From Desulfosporosinus shakirovi (GTDB taxonomy: Bacteria; Bacillota; Desulfitobacteriia; Desulfitobacteriales; Desulfitobacteriaceae): a stretch of DNA of 55,743 nucleotides. The notes under the pieces are model-generated. The model made no database searches and had not been told where the DNA came from. It was given only the letters and a program-made list of their open reading frames with translations. This document shows positions 26,048-34,093 of this stretch, one piece after another (position 1 is the first letter of the stretch; every line of letters starts with the position of its first letter). The DNA is taken from positions 1 to 55,743 of the forward strand of contig NZ_JAJDOO010000031.1 in NCBI RefSeq assembly GCF_020595055.1. The letters run 5' to 3'. The translations under genes and the position numbers were made by a program.

Positions 26048-26089
26048 AATAGAGCCGTGGCGAAACTTAAGTTTGGCCACGGCTCTATT
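26048..26089 (+). terminator. Strong terminator after the alpha/beta hydrolase
   Basis: AATAGAGCCGTGGC (26048-26061) and GCCACGGCTCTATT (26076-26089) form a perfect 14-bp stem with a 14-base loop, followed by TTTAT. The A-rich left flank makes it usable from both sides. Confidence 0.8.
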
Positions 26090-26104
26090 TTATAAGTGAA
26101 CTCA

Positions 26105-26307
26105 TTCAACTAAAGTTGAACATCGAGACTTCGGTGGGGGAGTCTACCATCCTTCGCCGCTAAGTATTTCTATTGGGAGGGCGGCTCGGCGATAATCTAT
26201 CCTACGCCGATACGTATTCCTTCTGGGATCGCGGCTTCGGCGATACTCTCCACCGGAGACTATCGTGAAGCGGAGTACGAGGGCCCACTCCCACTTGAAG
26301 TGGGAGT
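26105..26307 (-). repeat. Palindrome-rich element, inverted copy of the one at 28450-28585
   Basis: It contains TTCAAC-taaa-GTTGAA (26105-26120) and ACTCCCACTT-g-AAGTGGGAGT (26287-26307), the kind of hairpins found at IS200/IS605-type ends. Between them (about 26161-26275) is a segment whose reverse complement matches 28450-28585. 26235-26258 is an exact 24-base match to 28485-28508, and 26196-26209 matches 28534-28547. No transposase is present. Confidence 0.65.
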
Positions 26308-26327
26308 CTTACGATTGAATAAATTAT

Positions 26328-27683
26328 CTATATCCTGCTTGATCGTCTCCAAATCTTCATCTTCTCGGCTTCTTTAATCAAATCATCCCGGAAGTCTGGA
26401 TGGGCAAGATTAATCAACTCTTCCGCCCGTCTCCAGATTGATAAACCAAACATATTCGTTTTGCCGTACTCCGTTACTAGGTTTGGCGTCAATGTGCGTG
26501 GTACAGTGACAACTGCTCCCGGAGTCAACATCGGCTTAATTCTGGAATGAAGTTTTCCCTCCTTATCCGTATAGGTAGAAGTGAAGGCAAGGTATGCTTT
26601 TCCCCCTTTGGATTTCAGTGCTCCGGTTACAAAATCCACTTGCCCTCCAGTCCCGGAAAACTGATTATAGCCGATGGATTCTGAACAAATCTGGGTCAAT
26701 AGATCTATCTCCATAATGTTATTGATACTAATCATATTATCGTGTGCGGCAATTTTCTCGGGAAGATTTGTGTAATAGACCGGATAAGAAGCCAAGAGTT
26801 GGTTGTTATGAATGAAATCATAGCATTCCCGGCTGCCAAAAGAGAATGTATAAGCTGTCTTACCCTGATCATAAGCCTTTCGGGCATTGGTTATTTGGCC
26901 ATTTTTATACATTTTCATCATAGCGTCGTTAAATAACTCGGAATGAAGGCCAAGATCTTTTAAATCAGATTCAGAAATCATTTTCCCTATCTCGTTAAGT
27001 ACATCACCTATTCCCAATTGGAGGCAGGATCCGTTCTTGATATCTTCCATAATAAATCCAGCGATTTTCTTTATTTCAGGTCTGGCTTCAGCCGGAGGGG
27101 GCAAGCAGGGAACAGCATTGTTGGTTTCGATAATTCCATCTATTTCACTTATATGAAAACCCTCATGATAACCTCCAAGAGCTCTAGGCATATCTGGGGT
27201 TATTTCTACGATTCTTAGCTTTGCCCCTTTTCCATAGGCATAGTTATGCGAATTAGTAATGCCAAAGCTGAAAAAGCCGTTTTCATCCATTGGCGTTACT
27301 TGCCCACACCACACAGATCCAATAGTTTGAGGTTGTTGCACCATTAAATCCACAACCTGATGGTAGTTGCCGGGGATAAATCCGGCAAGCTGTTTCTTGT
27401 ACAGCATTCTATCGATGATGCCCAGAAAATTACTATAATAGGTGAAGGTTTTATGCTCTGGATCTTGGACTGCGACCTGGGGAATGGGAGGGATGGCATT
27501 GGTTACTCTGACGATAACATCCTTGAGACCAGGTTCATCGGCTCTAGCTGCCAATGCTTTATCAAATTCTATGGGTTTGATCCCGGCTTGACCGTAATCC
27601 ACTAAGTCTCCTGATTTCACCATACCGGCTGCCTGTTCTGCAGTCTTTAACTTGCTTTGATATTCTTTAGTATAGAAACTCAT
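26328..27683 (-). CDS. Acetyl-CoA hydrolase/transferase family (Cat1/4-hydroxybutyrate CoA-transferase-like)
   Basis: A 451-residue enzyme that exchanges CoA between acyl-CoA and a carboxylate such as acetate. The likely catalytic Glu is Glu249 in GLHSELFND. The C-terminal GYNQFSGTGGQVDFVTGA and later VVTVPRTLTPNLVTEYG are family signatures. AGAGAGGT lies 7 bases upstream of the ATG. It is transcribed alone from a sigma-54 promoter at 27904-27919, away from the dehydrogenase operon on the other side of the same intergenic region. It probably activates the pathway acid or recycles CoA at the end. Confidence 0.88.
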   Translation of the reverse strand: MSFYTKEYQSKLKTAEQAAGMVKSGDLVDYGQAGIKPIEFDKALAARADEPGLKDVIVRVTNAIPPIPQVAVQDPEHKTFTYYSNFLGIIDRMLYKKQLAGFIPGNYHQVVDLMVQQPQTIGSVWCGQVTPMDENGFFSFGITNSHNYAYGKGAKLRIVEITPDMPRALGGYHEGFHISEIDGIIETNNAVPCLPPPAEARPEIKKIAGFIMEDIKNGSCLQLGIGDVLNEIGKMISESDLKDLGLHSELFNDAMMKMYKNGQITNARKAYDQGKTAYTFSFGSRECYDFIHNNQLLASYPVYYTNLPEKIAAHDNMISINNIMEIDLLTQICSESIGYNQFSGTGGQVDFVTGALKSKGGKAYLAFTSTYTDKEGKLHSRIKPMLTPGAVVTVPRTLTPNLVTEYGKTNMFGLSIWRRAEELINLAHPDFRDDLIKEAEKMKIWRRSSRI

Positions 27684-27903
27684 AGTAATACCTCTCTCTT
27701 AATACTATTAAATTGCTACCAACTTCATATCCGGAGATTTTTCTCTGAAACAGTACTTGTATAGCGTTAACTCAATCATCGAAGATATGCCTTCTGTGAT
27801 TGCCTCCTTTCGTAACCCAGCTAGGCAGGAAGGAAAAACGAAGCAACGATTACAAGATAACGGTAGAACTGGCTATAAATCTATAACTATAACAACACAA
27901 TAA

Positions 27904-27919
27904 TGCAATTTTTATGCCA
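27904..27919 (-). promoter_or_regulatory. Sigma-54 promoter of the CoA-transferase gene
   Basis: On the minus strand TGGCATAAAAATTGCA has -24 GG and -12 GC 10 bases apart. It is about 220 bp before the ATG at 27683. A degenerate copy of the box, ending GAGATAAT, lies 29-46 bp upstream (27948-27965, minus), and the inverted repeat at 28089 is 170 bp upstream. Confidence 0.75.
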
Positions 27920-28088
27920 ATGACTTATTAGAGCAGGTGAAACCGGTATTATCTCACTTGGAACTAGCTGAAACTGCTATTGCCTATTCTGCCAGATCCG
28001 TTCAAGTGTCGGGAAACTGCAGGTTACTTATTTATTACTGTAAAAAACTAAAAGGTCCTAAAAATGAATGCTAAACCCATAAAGGACA

Positions 28089-28104
28089 GTCCCAAATGTG
28101 GGAC
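28089..28104. promoter_or_regulatory. Inverted repeat GTCCCA-aatg-TGGGAC, candidate enhancer site
   Basis: GTCCCA (28089-28094) and TGGGAC (28099-28104) are perfect arms of the same sequence family as the TGGGACA/TGTCCCA repeats at 11136 and 34560. It lies between the two divergent sigma-54 promoters at 27919 and 28599, so one activator dimer site could serve either. Confidence 0.45.
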
Positions 28105-28127
28105 ATGTAATTATTCATCAATCAGAG

Positions 28128-28195
28128 ACACCCACTCTTTCAAGTGGGTGTTCCTTATTTTTGTCTAACGAAAACCACCTGCTATGCAGGTGGTT
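28128..28195. mobile_element. IS200/IS605-type end remnant
   Basis: Two hairpins stand close together: ACACCCACT/AGTGGGTGT (28128-28151) and AACCACCTGC-tat-GCAGGTGGTT (28173-28195, perfect 10-bp stem). They are followed by AAAAGCTTTGCTATGAAA. This is the usual look of the left end of a tnpA-only IS200-like element, but no transposase frame follows. With the hairpin at 26287 it may bracket what is left of an element. Confidence 0.45.
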
Positions 28196-28449
28196 CCAAA
28201 AAGCTTTGCTATGAAAAGAATTGATTCTCGCATGATGTTTCAACTGAACTGGGGGCTATAAATTGTTAACCAAGTTCTCTGTGTCTATTGAAAGATAGTT
28301 TGGATTAAAGCGACAGTCCTTGATTTGCCTCCTTGGAGGCGTCGGGAGAAGCTTTACAATTGACGGATCTATCAGTAAGCCTTGAGGCTATGTATAGTAC
28401 CTGCCCTTATAGGGCTAGTGCAAACACCCGCTGAGCGGATGGTGGTGAT

Positions 28450-28585
28450 TCTACTTCGGTGACGATAGCCTCCGGTACGATACTCTCCGGTGGAGAGTAT
28501 CGCCGAAGTCGTGGTCCCGATAGGAATACTTACCGGCGTAGGATAGAGTATCCCCGAGCGCCTTCCTCGATAGGAATACTTGAGG
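28450..28585 (+). repeat. Palindrome-rich element, inverted copy of 26161-26275
   Basis: It includes CGATACTCTCC-ggt-GGAGAGTATCG (about 28478-28502) and two copies of a GATAGGAATACTT unit (28520 and 28570). It matches the reverse complement of 26161-26275 with only scattered differences. The two copies face each other across the CoA-transferase gene and its sigma-54 promoter. Confidence 0.65.
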
Positions 28586-28614
28586 GAAGGAATATGATTG
28601 GCACACAATTTGCA
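28561..28614 (+). promoter_or_regulatory. Sigma-54 promoter of the dehydrogenase/thiolase-like operon, with abutting stem-loop
   Basis: TGGCACACAATTTGCA (28599-28614) is a near-perfect -24/-12 element. Directly upstream CCTTCCTC (28561-28568) pairs with GAGGGAAGG (28582-28590, one bulge), 8 bases before the -24 site. Transcription would start near 28625, so the ATG at 28617 in the downstream frame cannot be the start of translation. Confidence 0.8.
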
Positions 28615-28667
28615 ATATGGGTAGCCAGGCATTGAAAATGAATTCGAAAGAGAAGGGAGAGATTTCA

Positions 28668-29831
28668 GTGGATTTTGGATTAACTGAAGAGCATAAATTG
28701 CTAAAGCAAACCTTCAAGAAGTTTTGTGATAAAGAACTTACCAAAGACTATGTAGCTTGGATGGATGAAAACTGCGACTTTATTCCCGATGATCTCTATA
28801 AAAAGCTGGCTGACTTAGGCTTGTTTGGAATGACTATTCCCGAAGAGTATGGTGGCGCCGGAATGACCTTTACTGACTTTATGGTGGCTATGGAGGAGGT
28901 GGCTATCGCATCAGCGGCTGTGGCTATCGGTGCGGGATTAGCCGTGTCTTTTGGCGCGAAAGTGATTGGCGGAATGGGAACTGAGGAACAAAAACAATTC
29001 CATCTACCCAAGATAGCCGCCGGAGAGACGAAGTACTGCCTGGCCTTAACTGAGCCGGGGGGTGGAACTGACATTATTAATTCTATGAGGGCAAGTGCCG
29101 TAAAAAAAGGAAAGGACTATGTCCTTAATGGACAGAAGGTATTCATCTCCGGTGGACATGTGGCTGACTACATGCTGGTCGTTGCCATCACCGATCCCAC
29201 TGCTGCTAAACGTACTAAGGGAATGTCTGTCTTTTTAGTCGATGCTAAGATCCCAGGAATTACCGTTAACTTGATTAAAAAAGTATGCATCCATGCTTGT
29301 GGAACAACCGAGATCTTCTTTGATGACGTGGTTGTACCTGCCGAAAACCTGTTGGGTCAGTTAAATAATGGATGGAACAAATTAGTGGATGTCCTTAATC
29401 CCGAGAGAATCGGCACAGCGATGCTGTCACTCGGAATTGCCAAAGCTGCCTACAAGGAAGCTCACGAGTACTCCTTACAGCGGTTCGCCTTTGGCAAGCC
29501 CATCGGCTCATTCATGGTACTCCAGCACTACTTGGTTGATATGCTGATTGAGATTGAAAATGCCACCAATCTCATCTACAAATGCTGTTATCTATTGGAA
29601 AACGGTCTTCCTTACCATATGGAAGCTGCAATGGCCAAGTTAGTAGCTGGTCGGGCCTCTGAGATAGCCGCCATCAAGGGAACAGAGATCCTAGGAGGGT
29701 ACGGGGTTTGCATGGAATATTCCATGCAGCGTCACTTCCGGGATTATAAACAGATGATCTTTTCACCGATATCGGATGAAATGGCTAAAAATATGATCGC
29801 TCAATGGACGGGATTGCCTAAATCCTATTAG
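28668..29831 (+). CDS. Acyl-CoA dehydrogenase
   Basis: A 387-residue flavoprotein of the acyl-CoA dehydrogenase family, introducing a double bond into an acyl-CoA. LALTEPGGGTDI and FAFGKPIGSFMVLQ are visible FAD-site motifs. The GTG at 28668 is the best start: GGGAG upstream, MDFGLTEEHKLL as in relatives, and it lies downstream of the predicted sigma-54 start point. At the usual catalytic Glu (Y-E-G-T in most) it has Ser366 (IFSPISDE). Glu246 in LNPERIGTA sits where isovaleryl-CoA dehydrogenase keeps its base, so a branched or aryl-substituted substrate is possible. It heads a four-gene run with overlapping or close spacing. Confidence 0.88.
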   Translation: MDFGLTEEHKLLKQTFKKFCDKELTKDYVAWMDENCDFIPDDLYKKLADLGLFGMTIPEEYGGAGMTFTDFMVAMEEVAIASAAVAIGAGLAVSFGAKVIGGMGTEEQKQFHLPKIAAGETKYCLALTEPGGGTDIINSMRASAVKKGKDYVLNGQKVFISGGHVADYMLVVAITDPTAAKRTKGMSVFLVDAKIPGITVNLIKKVCIHACGTTEIFFDDVVVPAENLLGQLNNGWNKLVDVLNPERIGTAMLSLGIAKAAYKEAHEYSLQRFAFGKPIGSFMVLQHYLVDMLIEIENATNLIYKCCYLLENGLPYHMEAAMAKLVAGRASEIAAIKGTEILGGYGVCMEYSMQRHFRDYKQMIFSPISDEMAKNMIAQWTGLPKSY

Positions 29832-29866
29832 ATTAACTAATCTTATCAAGACAAGGAGGTTAATTC

Positions 29867-31039
29867 ATGAGTAAAGCACAGTTTGCAATCATCGGAACAG
29901 GAGAAGTACCGTGTGGCATGTATCCTGACCGGACTCCTCTGGAAATTGCTTCATGGGCCGCCTATAAGGCCATTAAGGATGCCGGTATTAATAAAAACCA
30001 CATCGACGGTGTACTGGGTGCCATGTCGATCATGGATAACGACTGGAACACCGAGGTCACCTTTGGACGTCTCCCAGAGGCCCTGGGGATAAAGAACTGT
30101 AAAACTACCGCGTTGGTTTCCTCCGGTGGGGCCTCAAGCAACTCGTTGCGGAAAACAGCACAGGGTTTACTCCTCGCTGGGCATGAAATGGTTCTGGTTA
30201 TCCATGCCCAGCGCTTCTCAACCTTCACCCCGGGACAGTTGGCAGAGGGCTTTGCTAAGGCCGGAGCCGACCCGGAATGGGAGATTCCTTATGGCATGAG
30301 TTTTAATGCGTTGAGCGGGATGCTTGCCGAAAGGTATATGTACGAAACCGGGACAACCATCGAACAGATTGCCTCTGTATGTGTCGCCGCGCGTAAATGG
30401 GCCCTGCTTCAAGACAATGCCATGAACAAAAAAGCATTGACCCTTGAACAGGTACTCGGCTCTAAAATGATCTCGACTCCGCTGACTGCTTACATGTGCA
30501 ATGTGCTTGCGGACGGTGGAAGCGCCTTTATTATGACCACTGCCGAACGAGCTAAAAAGTTAGTGGACAAACCAGTCTACATTCTGGGAGAAGGATCAGA
30601 ATATTCCCACCGTAACCTGACCAAGGCTAAGGACCTAACCAGGATGAAAGCAAAGTCGGCAATTGATCTTGCTTACCAGCAAGCCGGACTCGGACCAAAA
30701 GACATGGATATTGCCGAGATTTATGCCTCCTATCCTATGCTTACGTTGATACTTTTTGAAGAAATGGGGTTCTGCAAACGAGGGGAAGCCGGTAAGTTCT
30801 TTATGGAAGGGCATACCTCACCAGGGGGAAGGATGCCGGTGTGTACTAATGGTGAGGCACTGTCCTTTGGCCACACCGGTACAGGGGTTGGCATAGCTCT
30901 ATTCGTGGAGAGCGTTCGGCAATTGCAGGGCAAGGCAGGAAGAGCACAAGTTCCCGGTGCCCGTTTCTTAGTCGAAAACTGCGGTGGCGGGGCCTTCATG
31001 GACACCCACTGTTCCGTTATGAGTAATCAATTACTCTAA
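29867..31039 (+). CDS. Thiolase-fold protein (SCP-x/Ltp2/BbsB-like) lacking the nucleophilic Cys
   Basis: A 390-residue thiolase-superfamily protein of the lipid-transfer thiolase group. Where true thiolases have the acylated Cys (N-R-x-C-x-S-G), it has SSGGASS (residues 85-91), so ordinary Cys-based thiolysis is unlikely. It keeps AEIYASYPMLT, GFCKRGEAGKFF and FGHTGTGVG. Members of this group work with a DUF35 partner, either as aldolases in steroid side-chain loss or as benzoylsuccinyl-CoA thiolase, and such a partner gene follows 16 bp downstream. AAGGAGGT precedes the ATG. Confidence 0.8.
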   Translation: MSKAQFAIIGTGEVPCGMYPDRTPLEIASWAAYKAIKDAGINKNHIDGVLGAMSIMDNDWNTEVTFGRLPEALGIKNCKTTALVSSGGASSNSLRKTAQGLLLAGHEMVLVIHAQRFSTFTPGQLAEGFAKAGADPEWEIPYGMSFNALSGMLAERYMYETGTTIEQIASVCVAARKWALLQDNAMNKKALTLEQVLGSKMISTPLTAYMCNVLADGGSAFIMTTAERAKKLVDKPVYILGEGSEYSHRNLTKAKDLTRMKAKSAIDLAYQQAGLGPKDMDIAEIYASYPMLTLILFEEMGFCKRGEAGKFFMEGHTSPGGRMPVCTNGEALSFGHTGTGVGIALFVESVRQLQGKAGRAQVPGARFLVENCGGGAFMDTHCSVMSNQLL

Positions 31040-31055
31040 GAAAGGAGTGAACATA

Positions 31056-31466
31056 ATGAGCAATCAGTACAATAAACCGTTACCGAATCCACAAAGATGG
31101 TCCCAGGACTTCTGGAAGGGTACCCAAGATCACAAGTTTCTACTAAAAAAGTGTAAAGAATGCGGGAATATTGACCATCCACCCTATCTATACTGCACAG
31201 AATGTATGTCCATGGAGCATATTTGGGTTGAAGCTTCGGGTAAAGGGAAGATTTATACTTATTCCACCACTTATTTAGGAGCGCCCCCGGCGTTTACTAA
31301 AGATCAGCCTTTCACTCTGGCTATGATTGATCTGGCAGAAGGGCCGCGTATGCTGAGTAAAATCGTCGGCGCCAAAGCGGAAGAGATAACCATCGGTGCT
31401 GATGTAGAAGCAGTATTTGAAGATGTCACCACGGACACTACTTTGGTCATGTTCCGGTTGGTGTGA
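31056..31466 (+). CDS. DUF35 zinc-ribbon/OB-fold protein, partner of the thiolase-like protein
   Basis: This 136-residue protein has a rubredoxin-like zinc ribbon with Cys33, Cys36, Cys47 and Cys50, then an OB-fold (GKIYTYSTTYLGAPPAF to the end). DUF35 proteins form complexes with thiolase-like enzymes and shape the CoA-binding site (ChsH2-DUF35, BbsA types). A GTG at 31047 opens the frame, but AAAGGAGTG fits the ATG at 31056. It sits directly after the thiolase-like gene, which supports a two-subunit enzyme. Confidence 0.85.
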   Translation: MSNQYNKPLPNPQRWSQDFWKGTQDHKFLLKKCKECGNIDHPPYLYCTECMSMEHIWVEASGKGKIYTYSTTYLGAPPAFTKDQPFTLAMIDLAEGPRMLSKIVGAKAEEITIGADVEAVFEDVTTDTTLVMFRLV

Positions 31467-31479
31467 GGGGGTAAAATCA

Positions 31480-32295
31480 ATGACAGAAGTAAAGACCAAG
31501 TTTGAATTTATTAAATATGAAAGAAAAGGTGCAGATGGAGGAGCTCTGTGGTTAACTTTGAGTAACCCTCCAATGAAAAATGCCCTTAATGATCCAATGC
31601 AATTAGAGCTTATTGAAGCTCTGGAGCAGATCAGATATGACAATACGATTCGGGTTATTGTCCTCACCGGTGATGAGGAAGGCGATGCCTTTTGTTCTGG
31701 CGGAGACATCAGCCTGCTCAATAAGATGAATAACTATGAAGGGTATGATTATGCCTACCAACGCGGCAACCATATCCAGTTTCTTTTGACCTATATGGAG
31801 AAACCAGTGATTGCTGCAGTTAACGGTTATTGTTTGGCGGGAGGTCTGGAACTAGCTCTCTGCGCTGACTATATTTATGCAGCGGACAATGCGGTTTTTG
31901 GTTTGATGGAAATCAATCTTGGCGTATTAGCGGGATGGGGCGGGATGACCAGATTACCCAGAAGAATTCCTGTCAATAGAGCCAAGGAAATGATTTATAC
32001 GGCTGAAATGATTGACGCTGACGAAGCTCTTAAGATTAATCTGGTTAATAAGGTATTTGCCAAGGCGGATTTGATAACTGCGGTGGAAAAAACAGTGAAA
32101 GCCATTTTATCTAAGCCCCCTTTGGCAGTTAGAGCTGCCAAAACGGTAATCAATGACGGAATTTCTTGTGGAAGTATCCAGGCTGCACAGACGATAGAAC
32201 GGGGTATGAATATGTGGCTGGGAAATACTGAGGACTTCAAGGAAGGTACCACAGCTTTTTTAGAAAAACGCAAACCGGTTTTCAAAGGCCGCTAA
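31480..32295 (+). CDS. Enoyl-CoA hydratase/isomerase (crotonase family)
   Basis: A 271-residue crotonase-fold enzyme that hydrates or isomerises enoyl-CoA. The oxyanion-hole stretch AFCSGGDISLL is near residue 70. Both catalytic Glu are kept, in AGGLELALCADY and in FGLMEINLG. The frame opens at 31417 inside the upstream gene, but GAGGGGG precedes the ATG at 31480. It ends the dehydrogenase/thiolase-like/DUF35/hydratase set; no terminator is evident before the relic and CoA-transferase genes downstream. Confidence 0.87.
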   Translation: MTEVKTKFEFIKYERKGADGGALWLTLSNPPMKNALNDPMQLELIEALEQIRYDNTIRVIVLTGDEEGDAFCSGGDISLLNKMNNYEGYDYAYQRGNHIQFLLTYMEKPVIAAVNGYCLAGGLELALCADYIYAADNAVFGLMEINLGVLAGWGGMTRLPRRIPVNRAKEMIYTAEMIDADEALKINLVNKVFAKADLITAVEKTVKAILSKPPLAVRAAKTVINDGISCGSIQAAQTIERGMNMWLGNTEDFKEGTTAFLEKRKPVFKGR

Positions 32296-32557
32296 TTTAG
32301 ATAAAGTTTCGATGGAGGATAGGGTGAATATACCTTTCTTAACTCCGTAAAGGAATTTGGAGATTTGGGACACTTCGTAATCTGGCAAGGTAAAATTTGC
32401 GTTGGCCATCGGTTAACAAATCCTTTTTGGTTGCCCTGCACTTACCTTTTCGGAGTTACCGGTTTCCCTTTTTTATATTGCTTTGAACAGAATGGCAACA
32501 TTGACAACAATGGATTCAAATCGGCTGGGACATCCGTTGAGCGACTGCTCTGCGCAT
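32296..32557 (+). other. Intergenic stretch, nothing recognised
   Basis: There is no credible gene. TGGCAAGGTAAAATTTGC near 32391 looks like a sigma-54 site but its spacing is three bases too long. Confidence 0.4.
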
Positions 32558-32694
32558 AACAGTCAGCCTTTACTATGAATTGGAAAGGATTGAGAAAACG
32601 ACTGATGGCGCTTCTCTTTGCGTAGGCGGTGGATTTGACGTGCGCTTCTTTGGAGAGCTAATAAGTACTCTGACTTGTGGAGGTGAGGTTTGAA
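32558..32694 (+). pseudogene. Possible relic of a thiolase 3' end
   Basis: One frame without a start reads LYYELERIEKT, then GASLCVGGGFDVRFFGEL and a stop at 32694. Thiolases end with an E-x-x-x-R-x-G...LCVGGGMG-type stretch, so this could be the last 40 codons of one. The match is short and partly degenerate. Confidence 0.35.
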
Positions 32695-33342
32695 GTGGCA
32701 AAAGTAATAACTTCAGATGAAGTTGCGGCTATGGTGAATAAGGGCGATACCATCATGGTAGGGGGATTCCTGGCGGTTGGTAGTCCTGAAACAATTTGTG
32801 ATGCTTTAGTTCGCAGGAACGTTAAGGATCTAAGTCTAATATGTAACGATACTGGGTGGCCTGATCGCGGTGCAGGCAAGTTGATAATGAATCATCAATT
32901 TAAAAAGGTCATCGCCTCTCACTTGGGAACTAACCGGGAAACCGGTCGCCAAATGAGTAACGGAGAATTGGAAGTAGAGTTAAATCCTCAGGGCACGCTC
33001 ATTGAGCGTATCCGTGCCGGAGGAAATGGAGTAGGTGGCTTTTACACTCCTACCGGAGTAGGGACCCTAGTGGCTGAAGGAAAGGAGATCCGAATCATTA
33101 ACGGCAGGGAAATGCTGTTGGAAACTCCTTTAAGAGCTAAATTTGCATTTATAAAGGCTTTCCTGGGGGATAAGTACGGTAACCTGCGTTATCAGGCTAC
33201 CGGCAGAAACTTTAACCCTGAAATGGCCTTCGCAGCGGATATAGTCGTTGCCGAAGTGGATAATCTGGTGGACTTTATGGACCCGGAAGATGTAACAACC
33301 CTTGGTGTACTGGTGGATTACTTAGTAAGGAGGGGTAAATAA
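32695..33342 (+). CDS. 3-oxoacid-type CoA-transferase, subunit A
   Basis: A 215-residue alpha subunit of a family I CoA-transferase (AtoD/ScoA/PcaI-like), which moves CoA to a carboxylic acid. GDTIMVGGFLAVGSPE and GGFYTPTGVGTLVAEG are family signatures. The start is a GTG at 32695 with GGAGGTGAGG 6 bases upstream; the GTG at 32677 would place the ribosome site inside the gene. Its stop overlaps the subunit B start by one base (TAATG). It supplies activation of the pathway acid beside the dehydrogenase operon. Confidence 0.88.
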   Translation: MAKVITSDEVAAMVNKGDTIMVGGFLAVGSPETICDALVRRNVKDLSLICNDTGWPDRGAGKLIMNHQFKKVIASHLGTNRETGRQMSNGELEVELNPQGTLIERIRAGGNGVGGFYTPTGVGTLVAEGKEIRIINGREMLLETPLRAKFAFIKAFLGDKYGNLRYQATGRNFNPEMAFAADIVVAEVDNLVDFMDPEDVTTLGVLVDYLVRRGK

Positions 33343-34001
33343 TGGACCTGCGGGAAAAAGTGGGTAGGAGGGGTGCCCGGTTATTTAAGGATGGTATGCT
33401 CGTAAACCTGGGCATCGGGATGCCGACTGCCTTGGCGGATTATATCCCTGAGGGCATTCAACTGAATTTTCAAACCGAAAATGGTGCAATAGGGTTTGGC
33501 CCCGCTCCTGAAGAGGGCTATGATAACCCATATCTTACCAATGCCGGTGGCAGTCCCCTAACCATACTGCCCGGAGGGTGTTACTTTGACAGTGCCACCT
33601 CCTTTGCTCTGATCCGAGGGGGGCATGTGGATGCCACGGTACTTGGAGTGCTTGAAGTTGATGAAAAGGGTAATCTGGCTAACTATATGGTTCCAGGTAA
33701 ACTAGTGCCTGGTATGGGTGGGGCCATGGATCTGGCTATCGGAGCAAAGATGGTGGTGGTAGTGACGGAGCACTGTGATAAAACCGGTAATCCGAAAATA
33801 TTAAAGAGATGCAAGCTGCCTCTTACTGCCAAGGAGAGTGTTCACTGGATTCTTAGCGAGCTGGCCTTGATGGAAGTTACTAAAGAGGGCCTAGTGCTCA
33901 GGGAAATAGCTCCTGATACAACCATTGAAGAGGTTAGATCTAAAACAGAAGCAGATTTAATTATTTCGGCCGATGGGGTAGAGACTGTGAAATATTACTA
34001 G
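33342..34001 (+). CDS. 3-oxoacid-type CoA-transferase, subunit B
   Basis: A 219-residue beta subunit (AtoA/ScoB/PcaJ-like). The catalytic Glu46 lies in QTENGAIG, the hallmark of the family. GGGHVDATVLGVLEVDEKGN-like and VPGMGGAMDLAIGAK-like stretches confirm it. It is translationally coupled to subunit A. The specific acid cannot be told from sequence. Confidence 0.88.
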   Translation: MDLREKVGRRGARLFKDGMLVNLGIGMPTALADYIPEGIQLNFQTENGAIGFGPAPEEGYDNPYLTNAGGSPLTILPGGCYFDSATSFALIRGGHVDATVLGVLEVDEKGNLANYMVPGKLVPGMGGAMDLAIGAKMVVVVTEHCDKTGNPKILKRCKLPLTAKESVHWILSELALMEVTKEGLVLREIAPDTTIEEVRSKTEADLIISADGVETVKYY

Positions 34002-34093
34002 GATAAAAGGAAAAGGATACCCCTTAGATATTTATGCTAGATTCTTGAAACCTGTTTAGTACAAATTTATACACCAAAATCAAGGAGGGACTA

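Noticed and set aside
26105-28195. A complete IS200/IS605 element spanning the CoA-transferase gene
   Set aside because: Hairpins of the right kind occur at both sides, but there is no tnpA or tnpB frame, and the enclosed gene is a normal metabolic gene with its own promoter.
28441-28590. Clustered short palindromes that could suggest a CRISPR array
   Set aside because: Units are not of constant length, there are no regular spacers and no cas genes; the block has an inverted copy at 26161-26275.
28617-28667. ATG at 28617 as the start of the acyl-CoA dehydrogenase
   Set aside because: It lies upstream of the start point expected from the sigma-54 promoter at 28599-28614, and the extra residues have no counterpart in the family.
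32391-32408. Sigma-54-like TGGCAAGGTAAAATTTGC before the CoA-transferase subunit genes
   Set aside because: GG and GC are 13 rather than 10 bases apart, and sigma-54 is strict about this spacing.
28668-34001. Naming the genes bbsG, bbsB, bbsA, bbsH and bbsEF
   Set aside because: The order and partner types are similar, but the CoA-transferase here is family I (bbsEF products are family III), there is no glycyl-radical synthase, and the acyl-CoA families are too broad for such names.
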